Shown in pieces: positions 1 to 9,646 of a stretch of 64,000 nt of DNA (the stretch's first letter is position 1; every line of letters begins with the position of its first letter). The translations under genes and the position numbers were made by a program. The notes beneath the pieces are model-generated. The model saw only the letters and a program-made list of their open reading frames with translations. It did no database searches and was not told the DNA's origin. The stretch covers positions 1 through 64,000 of the forward strand of contig JAUCZB010000004.1 in assembly GCA_030373325.1 (NCBI GenBank), read 5' to 3'. The stretch comes from Cyanobium sp. CZS25K. Its GTDB lineage: Bacteria; Cyanobacteriota; Cyanobacteriia; PCC-6307; Cyanobiaceae.

Positions 1-481
1 AGGCCGGCAGCAAGGAGGTCTGCCCCGGAACCCAGGGGCGGAAGGTCTTGGGCTTTTGCATGACCCATTCTCCCAGCCAGATCCATTGCTGTCATTGGGA
101 TCTGGGCAGATTCATGGGCGTCTGTGGAGAGGAGCTGGGGTGATCTATGCGCAACAGGCTCCTAGTACATCTTCATGGAGGACTGGCTATTGAGACTCCT
201 CCGTATCTTTCCTCTGAAGGTGCCATGGATCTCCCCGGGAAGCTCAGCTCGAGGGACACCATCCCAGTCTCTGTTGGGGATATGGACTGATCCTGGCGAG
301 TCCTCTGGAACCTTTTTAAGATAGGTTACATCTTGGGCCCCTAGCAAGGCCGTTTATTGGTCTAAAGCGCTAGAGGTTTGAAGTATTGCTTTCCCAAGGG
401 GTTGCCTGCATTCTCTGTTATCCGGAGAGCGGTCAAGCTGGTGCACCCAGAAGTCTGATTCTTCTTAGATGTAAATCAACT
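1..481. other. left-edge stretch without a supported gene
   Basis: No reading frame here has a start, codon use or motif that I would defend as a gene. A minus-strand frame of 61 codons exists but looks random. The stretch is less GC-rich than the genes that follow. It should contain the promoter of the toxin operon, but I see no convincing -35/-10 pair. Confidence 0.4.
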
Positions 482-3400
482 ATGTCAAAGACAAGCCTGG
501 AGCTGCATGGCAGGGTCGTTCAACGCGGTACAGATCGCGGCGTTTCTGACCTTCGCGTTGTTGTTGCGGATCAGGAGACCAGGGTCCCTTCCCTCATACT
601 CCGTAGTGTCACAGACCAGTCTGGTGGCTTTGTTATTGAGCTTTCACGTGATGATGCGGCGCGTCTTTTCGGCCCTGGGGCGTCCCAACAGAGCATCTGG
701 AACGCATGGGCTCAGCTCTATATTTCTGTCTACAATGGAAGGTCGCGTCTTGCTACCACCTCCCAGAGGGTTCAGCTGCAAGATTTTGCCGAAGGAAGGC
801 TTCCCGAGCTGGTCTTCGTCGACCTTGGCCGCACCGAGCGGCTGAACTTTTCCATCTTTGGGCGTGTCATCGACGCCGGCGGTGTGGGCCAGGCAAGTGT
901 TTCGGTTGTCATCGAACGCGCCGACGTCGGCCGTCGCACGGCCTTGGCAGACGGACTCACGGACGCGCAGGGGAATTTCGACCTGACGTACCCCGGGGGC
1001 GAGACATCGACAGCGGACGCGACCAATCTCGCGATCGTTGTTATCGTCTCTGAGATCCGAACGGGAACAGAGATCGCGCGTACGCCGGTCATCGTGGACC
1101 CGGATCCGCGGCATGAAGTCGATGTGCTCACGACGGACATCCGCGACTATCGCGGCCAGCCTGAGTACGTCCGAGTTCAGTCTGCCATCACTGCGGAGCG
1201 CGGTAGCGGTGCCCTCAGCAGTGAAGACATCGCCCTGCTTGTCAAGCGCACCGGCCTCCCTCCAGCGCAGGTGGCCATGGCCATTCAGGCCGAGCGCATC
1301 TCAGCCGCTCGGGGGATTCCCCGCGAGGCCAGCTATGCGCTGATGCGCTCTGGGCTGCCAGCCGATGTGCCGGGACAGCTTGGGCAGACGCGCCAGACCA
1401 TTCGTGACGCCCTGCAGCGCGCGCTGGACGAGAACGTCGTGGGGGCGACGATGGCTGACGGGAATGCGTTCGACGTTGATGCGCTCGCGGCTCTCTACAC
1501 CGAGCGCAGGGTCGAAGCCGTTCTGTCCGGAACGGATCCCACCATCTCGAATCTCATCGCCACAAGCGGGCTGGCGTCTCGGGTCAGGGATCGATTCCTT
1601 GCACTGTGGGTGGAGCACGAAGGAACCGGCAGCGAGTTCTGGGCTGGGTTGGAAACGCAGTCGGATTTCACGCCCGCGGACATCGAGACCCTGAGGTTCA
1701 CGACGGATGCGACCGGAATAGTGAACGGCTTCGAGCCGGCCCTGCGCGCTCTGCAGCGCGAACGTGTGGCCGGCAACGTCACCGGCTTGCAAGAACTCGC
1801 TGGCTGGGATCGATCCGCATGGAGCAGGTTCGTCACCGCACACGGCGCCCCTGACACGCTCCCGGGTCTTCGGGAAGAGCGCGAATCCCTCTATGCCGCC
1901 ACACTGGAACGTGTCGTCGAGGAACAGTTCCCCACGCAGCGGGTCGCGAGGCGCCTCGCTGCCGCCCCCATGCCTGGCGCGATAGGGGTTCCCGAGTTCA
2001 TCGATGCGAACCCCGCCTTCGACATCACCAGAACCGTCGTTGCCGCGTATTTCGAAGCCAACCCGTCCGCGGTGCCGAGCGGCCTCGATGCCGCCACGAC
2101 CGAAGCCAATCTCAAGCGCGTTCAGCGGGTCTTCACGCTGACACCTCGCTTCCACCGCTACGACGTCACCCGGGTCCTGCTCGACGGGGGCATCGACTCC
2201 GCGGCGCAGATCGTTCGCACGGGTAAACCGGGGTTTGTGCAGCGCTTCGGCCCGCGGCTGGAAGGTGTCCATGATGGAATGTCCGGCGAAGCGGTGGCGA
2301 AGGCCGTCTATGCGTCGGCGTTGCAGAAGCACGGCTTCTCGCTGGCCCTGATGGCCCAGTACGGCGCGTCGATGAACACGGTTTCCATCGGTGCCATCCA
2401 GGCGTTAAAGGTCGATGGCTCCGAGGGACCGGGAGCCGCGACCCTGGCGTCGCTGTTCGGCTCGCTCGACTATTGCGCCTGCGAAGACTGCCGCTCGATG
2501 TTCAGTCCGGCGGCCTATCTGGTGGACCTGCTGAGCATGCTGGAAGGGGCCGATGCCTATTCCGCCTTCCACACACGGCGTGGCGATATCGCGCACCTGG
2601 AGCTGTCCTGCGAGAACACCAACACGGTGTTGCCCTACATCGACATCGTCAACGAGGTCCTCGAAGACGCTGCGTTGTCGCCACGGGCCCGGCCGAACAC
2701 GCGACAGACCACATGGACCGAGACAGAGTTGCGTCTCAACCCCGAGCCTACCGGCAACGCCGCCGCCTACGACGGTCCCGCGCAGGCGGTCTTTCCCTGG
2801 TCGCTACCGGTCGATGTGCCCGCTGTGGAAACCCACGCGCATCTGGAGCGGCTCGGCTTCTCGCGCGCCGAGGCGATGGCCCTGTTCGCGGAGGACGCCT
2901 CCGACAGGGTGATTTCGGAAGATACCCGAACGGCGGAACGCCTGGGGATGGGCACGCTGGAGTTTGAACTGGCGACGGCCGGGCCATTGACGCCTGGCTC
3001 GGTTCCAGGCTACGAGCGCTGGGGATTCGGATCCTCTGAAGAGGGCACATGGGCGGCGACCCTGGCCGGGAATCTGCGACGGGTGCTTCGGGTCACGGCA
3101 CTGTCCTTCGACGAGCTGGCACGCCTGCTCACGATGCGCAGGATCTACCGACGCCTGGTTCCAGAACCACTCGAGATCGGCCCCCCGGGTGATGAACCAC
3201 CGACCTGCGACCTCGACGGTCTGTCCATTCGCGGCTTCGACGAGGCGGCAGCAGACCGGATCCACCGGTTCCTGCGCATCGCCCGCCGCGTGGACGCGTC
3301 CTGGCGTGAGCTGGACATCATGCTGGAGGCTTTCGGCGGGATGACCGCCTCGACGCTGCGCGCCATCGCCGACGCCCTCGAGGTCCGCGACTCCCTGGGG

Positions 3401-6400
3401 ATCAGCCTCGACGAGGGGATCTGGGCCGATCTCGACCAGCACAGCTACGACGGCCAGCCCTCGGTCTTCGCGCGCATCTTCCAGAGCAACCAGGTGCTTG
3501 CGGCTGCCGCCGGCGAATTCTCCCTCGGCGGCAGCCTCGACGAAGCCCAGCACTTCTCACATCTGCGCTCGGGGCTCGGCATCAACGACAGTGATCTGCG
3601 GCTGCTCCTCGACGCGATCGGCGCCGGACTGAGGGCGACCCTCGACATCGTGCTCGTATCCCTTTTATTTGGGCACGCCCGGCTGGCCCGCGCCCTGGGG
3701 CTGCGTGTCCCCGAGCTGTTGCGGTACCTGGAGCTGGTTGAGGTCGACCCGTTCGCCTCGCCGGGCGACACCCTGACCTTCGCTGAGATCGTTCAGACAA
3801 CCGAGGCGTCAGGGGTCGGTCTGGACGGCGTGGAGTACCTCTGCCGCCATCGATTCGCTCCGGAGCTCGGGTTCCATCCCACCGACTCAGCGCTCGACGC
3901 GGTGCTCGCCGACATCGCTGCCGGCAAGGCTGACGTGGACGCGCTGCTGCTGGTCGATGGGGTGCCCGCCGAGGTTCTCCGCGCGCATGCGGAGGCGCTG
4001 TTCGGTGCGGCCGAGGCGGCGATCGACATGGTCCGCATCCTCTCCCTGGAGCCGATCCCACCTGCCGGAACTACCGATGGCGACAGGATCCGTGAGCTGC
4101 TCGAAGGCCTGGTCAGCAACGCTGACCCCTATCTCGATGCCCTCCCAGGCCCGTCTGGAGATCCGCTCGTCTTCGATGAACGTCTCGCAGCGGTGATCCC
4201 CACCCTGATCGAGCGGCGCCGGAGCAGCGGCTATGAGGCGACCGTCCTGGCGCAGCTCGCCGGGTTCTCGTCGCTCTCCGCCGACACGGTCGCGAAGCTC
4301 GCGATGGATCACGTCGCTCATCCTTCAGGCAGTGCTGTCTCGGTTTTCCGCGTGCTGGTTGACGGCGGCAACAGAGAAGCGCTGGCAGTTTTCCACAAGG
4401 CCGGGATGCTGGTCGCGGGCCTTGGACTCGAGGCCCGCGATCTGGACTGGATCTTCGCCTCCGCAGGCGCCATGAACCTGAGTGCGTTGCCGGTGGCGGC
4501 GACCGATGCGGCGACTGCCCGGACCCTTTTCACCCAGTGGCACGACGTCCGCCTGTGGAGCGAACTGCTTGGCGGGCTGACCAGTTCCTCCGAGGGCCTG
4601 CAGGCGATCTCCGACGGCTTTCCGGCACCGGGAGACGAGCGCAACGAGCAGCTCGACGCGCTGGCGTCCATCAGCGGCTGGAACCTGCTGGACATCGACT
4701 GGGCGCGCGGAGCCGGCTGGCTCGGCCTCGACGGCGATGGTCTTCGAGACCCCGCCCGGATGGCACGGCTGCGCGATATGGGGGTCGCCGTGCGTCGCAC
4801 CGGCGTTCGTGCCGAGCAGTTGGCGGCGTGGGCCCGAAACGCCCCGGACGACGGTATGGCCAAGGCCACCAAGCAGGCCTTGCGTGCTCGTTACACCGAG
4901 CAGACCTGGGCAGACGTGATTCGGCCGATCTCCGATCGCATGCGCGAGCTGCGACGGGACGCCCTGCTCGACTACATCATCGCCCGCGGCGATTTCGAGA
5001 GCCCCGAGTCTGTCTACGCCTACTACCTGCTCGACCCCGAGATGAACGCGTGCATGCAGACCTCGCGTCTGAAGCTCGCCATCAGCTCGGTGCAGCTCTA
5101 CGTTCAGCGTGTGCTGTTGCGGCTGGAGGACGGTGTGTCCTTCTCTCCGGGCTTCACGCGGGACTGGGAATGGCGCAAGAATTACCGGGTATGGGAGGCC
5201 AACCGAAAGGTCTTCTTCTACCCCGAGAACTGGATCGTCCCGGAGCTTCGTTCCGACAAGACCCCGTTCTTCCGCGAGCTCGAGGCTCACCTCCAGCAGG
5301 GCGAGCTCACCAGCGACCATGTCGAGCAAGGTTTCAAGCTTTATCTGAACAAGCTGCACGAAGTCTCCAACCTGGCGATCCTCGATATGCACGAGGTATA
5401 CGAACCAGATACGCGCCGGAACGTTGTCCATGTCGTTGGACGAACCCGATCTCAGCCCTATCACTACTTCTATCGGAAGAAGGTGGGAGATACACACTGG
5501 ACGCCCTGGGAGCCAGCCGATGTTGGCATCAGCGGCGAGCACCTATTGCTGCGCTCATTTAACCATCGATTGTTCCTGTTCTGGCTTGAGTTCATCGAGG
5601 CCGCGAAGACAAAGGGTTCCAAAGGAGAGGAGACCGAACCGCGGCTACGATTTGTGCTCTGTTATACGGAGCGCAAGAATGGTGGATGGGCGCCCAAGAA
5701 GTCTTCGAAGGTGGCGTCGTGGAAAGCACCCGACATGAATCGGGAGAACTACTCGTTGTGGGGGACACTGCTGCAAAACGGACGTTCACTGCGCGTTGAG
5801 GTTGTGGGCGACGGGAAGTACCGGTTTTTCAGGTTCGATCCTTGTCAAGACGAGTTTGTACAGGCGGGTAGCGCTCCAGTGATGGAAAACCTCACCGGTT
5901 TAGCAACTACGGAGACTTTGGATGGGATTTCACGGGCACAGCGCGTGGACGCACGGGAAGCCAGGTTCATAGTAAACGAGTGGTCGAATAGCTTTCAGAA
6001 TGCTAATAGCTTCCTTGCACTTGGCAAACACCAGTTCGATTCCAACCCTACAGAATTCACGATCACAGCCTGCCACCAAGACCTAGGCTCCAGAATCACT
6101 ATTCGGCCCTATGCTGTCGAAGGGCCATCCGGAACCGTATTCCTGAATGCTGCACCGTTAATTGGTCAAGCGTTGGGCAGCGCGGGACCCGACTGGAACG
6201 AGGCACAAATGCTCGACCCCCACCCGAAAGTCGAGATTGGCGCTCCGCTTTTGGATACCGTCATTGAGCTGCGGAGGTTGAATGACGATGAGACAGACCC
6301 GCCTGTCCAGGCTGAGAATGCCGACGGCCTGACGTTTTCATTCGTTGGAACAGAGCTCATAAAGGCAGGTGAAACCGCTTCCCGCCCGACCGAGCTCAGG

Positions 6401-9400
6401 ATCCCGGAGACCGTTGTGAGCACAGGAGCTACATTCTCCTCTTATGCTGCTATATCAATGGCCTCTTTTAGTCACCCTTTTACTTGTGATCTTCTTTCCG
6501 CTCTCAACATCACGGGAGTAAACGGTGTTCTTGCGCCGGAGGCGGGTGGTATTCGGCGGCAACAGGCTGAGTATGCAATATTCGCTCGACCCAATGAACA
6601 AGTCGAAGACTCGACACGGTTTCAGATCGTGAAGGCTACCCATTTTGTTCGACATCCCTTTCCTCTTGCCGAATTCGAGTTCACGGCTGAAGGATCCTAT
6701 TCCCAATATAATTGGGAAGTCTTCTTTCACGCGCCGCTGATGATTGCCAGTCGGCTTCGAAGTGAGGGTAGCTATGAAGAGGCTGATGGATGGTACCGCT
6801 TCATCTTCAATCCGCTCAATAGCGAAGAAGGATCAATCACCGGGCCGGAGCGATTCTGGATGGTCAAACCGCTGTTCCAGGAGGCCCGCGTGGGTGAGCC
6901 GGATGTCATTCAAGCCTTGTTCAGCACCGATGGATTTGGGGCTGATCCCGCGACACTCACCAGTTTCGTCAAGAGTGTGGCGCGGTGGCTTTACGAGCCT
7001 TTCAACCCACATGCGATCGCATCGGTTCGGTCCGGAACCTATCGCTGGGTTGCTGTCCGCGGCTATCTCGACAACCTACTCGACTGGGCGGATGCGCTGT
7101 TTCGCCGCGACAGCATCGAGTCTGTCAACGAAGCCACGCAATTGTACTTGCTGGCGGCTGAATTGTTGGGGCCAAAGCCCGAACGTGTTCAGCACTCGAA
7201 TGTGCAGGTGGAGCGTTACTCCACGATCGATTTCCCAGTGCTCTTCGGTGGGCTTGCGGAGGTCGAGGGGTTCTATCCGGAGCAGAGCTCCATCGGCAGT
7301 CTTCAGATCGGCGATGGACCGACAATACCCGTCACGCCACCGGAGCCCCCGACCTACGACACCACGCTGAAGGCGTCCGTCGGCACTGTCAGACCGCCGA
7401 TTTCACCGGGCGCCACCGACTTCGCCCGTGAGACGCGCGAGGTCCCGCCCTATCAGCCGATAGGCGGTTTCCAGCAGCTCCCCCCGTCAGGCCCGCCGGC
7501 ACCCCTGTGGTGGACCTTCTGTCTGCCCCCCAACCCGCAGTTGCTGGCGTACTGGGACACCGTCGCCGACAGGTTGTTCAAAATCAGAAACTGCATGAAC
7601 ATCGAGGGTGTGGAGCGGTCTCTGGCACTGTTCGAGGCGCCCATCGATCCGGCCCTGTTGGTCCGGGCGCGAGCGGCTGGCGTCGACCTGACATCAGCCA
7701 TCGACGGGCTCAACGCGCCGCTCCCGACCCATCGCTACAGGGTTCTGGTTGGTCGAGCGATTGATCTTTGCAATGACGTCAAGGCGCTTGGTGGCGCCCT
7801 GCTTAGTGCCCTGGAGAAGCGTGATGCGGAGGCCCTGTCGCGCTTGCGAAGCCTGCATGAGACCAGCGTGCTCAAGCGGATGCGGCAGGTGCGGGAATGG
7901 CAGGTCGAGGAGGCGAGCGACCAAATCGAGGTGCTGAAGGCGTCCGATGACATCGCCGGTCAGCGTGAGTCGTACTTCACTAAACTGTTGGACGATGGGC
8001 TGCTCCAGGCCGAGGTAGACCAAATCGAGGCAATCGCCAGCGCCCGCGACGCGCGACGTGCGAAGCGAATGTTCGATCAGGTGTCCTCCGTTTTCGCAAT
8101 CTATCCGAACATCAGCATCGGTACGACTGGGTTTTCAAGTTCGTTTGGGTCAACCCAACTCTCTGCCTACTTCACCTTCCTCGGTGAGGCTCTTGGTGGA
8201 GGCGCCTTCGAGCACGACACCAATGCTCAGTTGGCACAGATCGCGGCTGGCTATCTGCGACGTGACCAGGACTGGAGGCAACAGAAGAGGCTTGCCACTC
8301 TTGAGAAAGTTCAAATCAACAAGCAGATCATTGCTGCAAAAATCCGCAAGGCGATCGCCAAAAAGGAGCGCTCAAACCTTGAGCGGCAGATCGAGCAGGC
8401 CGAAGAAATCGAGGCTTTCTACCGCGATAAATTCACGAGCAAGGAGCTCTACGACTGGATGATCGGCGAGATCTCTCGCCTCTATTTTCAGGCTTACAAG
8501 TTGGCCTTCGACATGGCCAAGAAGGCCGAGCGGGCCATGCAGTTCGAGCTGGAGACCAGTGACAGCTTCATCGAATTCGGCTATTGGGACGGGCTGAAGA
8601 AGGGGCTGATGGCCGGGGAGCGCCTGCATCTCGACATCAAACGGATGGAATCGGCCTATCTCGACAGGGACAAGCGGGAGTTTGAGCTCACCAAGCGGGT
8701 CTCCCTGCGTCAGGTGGACCCCATCGCGCTACAGAATCTTCGGCAGAACGGTACCTGCGACTTCCACCTGCCTGAGGTGGTCTTTGACCTGGACCACCCG
8801 GGCCACTACCTGCGTCGCATCCGCTCTGTCAGGCTCACTATTCCAGCCGTGGCCGGTCCGCATACGAGCATCGGCGCCACCCTGACCCTGCAGCGGGATG
8901 CGCTGCGCAGCCAACCCTCGCTCGATGCGGAGCCGCGCATCACCTACGGCGGATCGCAGCGCATTGCCACGTCCCATGCGCGCGAGGATGGCGGCCTGTT
9001 CGAGGTCAACTTCCGCGACGAGCGGTACCTGCCGTTTGAGGGAGCGGGTGTGGACAGCCACTGGAATCTGCGGCTGCCCAGTGAGATCCGGCAGTTCGAC
9101 TACAACACCATCTCCGATGTGGAGATCCGCATCGACTACACCGCCCGGGATGGAGGAACGCCGTTCCGGCAATCCATGGAGGCCGAGCTCCGCACGCAAC
9201 TGAACGCTGCCTTGGCGAGCGCAAGCCAGCAGGGGCTCGCATTCGTGCTCAGCGCGAAGAAGGATTTCGCTGTGGAGTGGGAACGCTTCCTGCGGCCGAA
9301 CGAGGGTGAGACCGGCGCGCCGATGGTGCTCCCCATCACTTTGGAGCGTTTCCCTTACATGCTGCGCGGACTGGAACCGACGATCCAGTCAGTCGAGGTG

Positions 9401-9640
9401 GTCCTGGTCGGGGCCGGCTTCTCAGCGGGCACCGGCGAGGCCGGGATCGCCGCCGACCCGGCGGCGGGGTTCGAACCCATGATTGGGTCCGATCCCGGTC
9501 GCTTCGGTCGGGACGGGATCGTGTCGCCCGTCACCGATGCGCCCTGGTCGCTCGACCTTGGCGATGCGGTGACGATCGACGATGCGGCATTGGTCGACGA
9601 CCTCTGGGTCGTGGCCCGATTCACCATCAACGCGTCCTGA
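482..9640 (+). CDS. Tc toxin subunit A (TcA), pore-forming translocation protein
   Basis: In characterised Tc toxins, five TcA chains form a bell-shaped prechannel that binds the target cell and injects cargo held by a TcB-TcC cocoon. This protein is 3052 residues, slightly longer than typical TcA. I chose the ATG at 482: an upstream TTG (386) is in frame, but the recognisable fold starts right after 482. Two beta-rich carboxypeptidase-regulatory/Ig-like domains come first (about 5-115 and 120-215). Near residue 665 is the VRP1-type signature CACEDCRSMFSPAAYLVDLL. Residues about 2440-2740 form the long helical pore module, with SKELYDWM near 2652. From about 2740 to the end lies the TcB-binding domain, with RIRSVRLTIPAVAGPHTSIG near 2780. 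No signal peptide is seen. Residues about 1690-2100, the receptor-binding zone, are visibly more AT-rich than the rest. The TcB-TcC gene follows after 6 bases. Family assignment is firm; the target is unknown. Confidence 0.93.
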   Translation: MSKTSLELHGRVVQRGTDRGVSDLRVVVADQETRVPSLILRSVTDQSGGFVIELSRDDAARLFGPGASQQSIWNAWAQLYISVYNGRSRLATTSQRVQLQDFAEGRLPELVFVDLGRTERLNFSIFGRVIDAGGVGQASVSVVIERADVGRRTALADGLTDAQGNFDLTYPGGETSTADATNLAIVVIVSEIRTGTEIARTPVIVDPDPRHEVDVLTTDIRDYRGQPEYVRVQSAITAERGSGALSSEDIALLVKRTGLPPAQVAMAIQAERISAARGIPREASYALMRSGLPADVPGQLGQTRQTIRDALQRALDENVVGATMADGNAFDVDALAALYTERRVEAVLSGTDPTISNLIATSGLASRVRDRFLALWVEHEGTGSEFWAGLETQSDFTPADIETLRFTTDATGIVNGFEPALRALQRERVAGNVTGLQELAGWDRSAWSRFVTAHGAPDTLPGLREERESLYAATLERVVEEQFPTQRVARRLAAAPMPGAIGVPEFIDANPAFDITRTVVAAYFEANPSAVPSGLDAATTEANLKRVQRVFTLTPRFHRYDVTRVLLDGGIDSAAQIVRTGKPGFVQRFGPRLEGVHDGMSGEAVAKAVYASALQKHGFSLALMAQYGASMNTVSIGAIQALKVDGSEGPGAATLASLFGSLDYCACEDCRSMFSPAAYLVDLLSMLEGADAYSAFHTRRGDIAHLELSCENTNTVLPYIDIVNEVLEDAALSPRARPNTRQTTWTETELRLNPEPTGNAAAYDGPAQAVFPWSLPVDVPAVETHAHLERLGFSRAEAMALFAEDASDRVISEDTRTAERLGMGTLEFELATAGPLTPGSVPGYERWGFGSSEEGTWAATLAGNLRRVLRVTALSFDELARLLTMRRIYRRLVPEPLEIGPPGDEPPTCDLDGLSIRGFDEAAADRIHRFLRIARRVDASWRELDIMLEAFGGMTASTLRAIADALEVRDSLGISLDEGIWADLDQHSYDGQPSVFARIFQSNQVLAAAAGEFSLGGSLDEAQHFSHLRSGLGINDSDLRLLLDAIGAGLRATLDIVLVSLLFGHARLARALGLRVPELLRYLELVEVDPFASPGDTLTFAEIVQTTEASGVGLDGVEYLCRHRFAPELGFHPTDSALDAVLADIAAGKADVDALLLVDGVPAEVLRAHAEALFGAAEAAIDMVRILSLEPIPPAGTTDGDRIRELLEGLVSNADPYLDALPGPSGDPLVFDERLAAVIPTLIERRRSSGYEATVLAQLAGFSSLSADTVAKLAMDHVAHPSGSAVSVFRVLVDGGNREALAVFHKAGMLVAGLGLEARDLDWIFASAGAMNLSALPVAATDAATARTLFTQWHDVRLWSELLGGLTSSSEGLQAISDGFPAPGDERNEQLDALASISGWNLLDIDWARGAGWLGLDGDGLRDPARMARLRDMGVAVRRTGVRAEQLAAWARNAPDDGMAKATKQALRARYTEQTWADVIRPISDRMRELRRDALLDYIIARGDFESPESVYAYYLLDPEMNACMQTSRLKLAISSVQLYVQRVLLRLEDGVSFSPGFTRDWEWRKNYRVWEANRKVFFYPENWIVPELRSDKTPFFRELEAHLQQGELTSDHVEQGFKLYLNKLHEVSNLAILDMHEVYEPDTRRNVVHVVGRTRSQPYHYFYRKKVGDTHWTPWEPADVGISGEHLLLRSFNHRLFLFWLEFIEAAKTKGSKGEETEPRLRFVLCYTERKNGGWAPKKSSKVASWKAPDMNRENYSLWGTLLQNGRSLRVEVVGDGKYRFFRFDPCQDEFVQAGSAPVMENLTGLATTETLDGISRAQRVDAREARFIVNEWSNSFQNANSFLALGKHQFDSNPTEFTITACHQDLGSRITIRPYAVEGPSGTVFLNAAPLIGQALGSAGPDWNEAQMLDPHPKVEIGAPLLDTVIELRRLNDDETDPPVQAENADGLTFSFVGTELIKAGETASRPTELRIPETVVSTGATFSSYAAISMASFSHPFTCDLLSALNITGVNGVLAPEAGGIRRQQAEYAIFARPNEQVEDSTRFQIVKATHFVRHPFPLAEFEFTAEGSYSQYNWEVFFHAPLMIASRLRSEGSYEEADGWYRFIFNPLNSEEGSITGPERFWMVKPLFQEARVGEPDVIQALFSTDGFGADPATLTSFVKSVARWLYEPFNPHAIASVRSGTYRWVAVRGYLDNLLDWADALFRRDSIESVNEATQLYLLAAELLGPKPERVQHSNVQVERYSTIDFPVLFGGLAEVEGFYPEQSSIGSLQIGDGPTIPVTPPEPPTYDTTLKASVGTVRPPISPGATDFARETREVPPYQPIGGFQQLPPSGPPAPLWWTFCLPPNPQLLAYWDTVADRLFKIRNCMNIEGVERSLALFEAPIDPALLVRARAAGVDLTSAIDGLNAPLPTHRYRVLVGRAIDLCNDVKALGGALLSALEKRDAEALSRLRSLHETSVLKRMRQVREWQVEEASDQIEVLKASDDIAGQRESYFTKLLDDGLLQAEVDQIEAIASARDARRAKRMFDQVSSVFAIYPNISIGTTGFSSSFGSTQLSAYFTFLGEALGGGAFEHDTNAQLAQIAAGYLRRDQDWRQQKRLATLEKVQINKQIIAAKIRKAIAKKERSNLERQIEQAEEIEAFYRDKFTSKELYDWMIGEISRLYFQAYKLAFDMAKKAERAMQFELETSDSFIEFGYWDGLKKGLMAGERLHLDIKRMESAYLDRDKREFELTKRVSLRQVDPIALQNLRQNGTCDFHLPEVVFDLDHPGHYLRRIRSVRLTIPAVAGPHTSIGATLTLQRDALRSQPSLDAEPRITYGGSQRIATSHAREDGGLFEVNFRDERYLPFEGAGVDSHWNLRLPSEIRQFDYNTISDVEIRIDYTARDGGTPFRQSMEAELRTQLNAALASASQQGLAFVLSAKKDFAVEWERFLRPNEGETGAPMVLPITLERFPYMLRGLEPTIQSVEVVLVGAGFSAGTGEAGIAADPAAGFEPMIGSDPGRFGRDGIVSPVTDAPWSLDLGDAVTIDDAALVDDLWVVARFTINAS

Positions 9641-9646
9641 GCCCAA

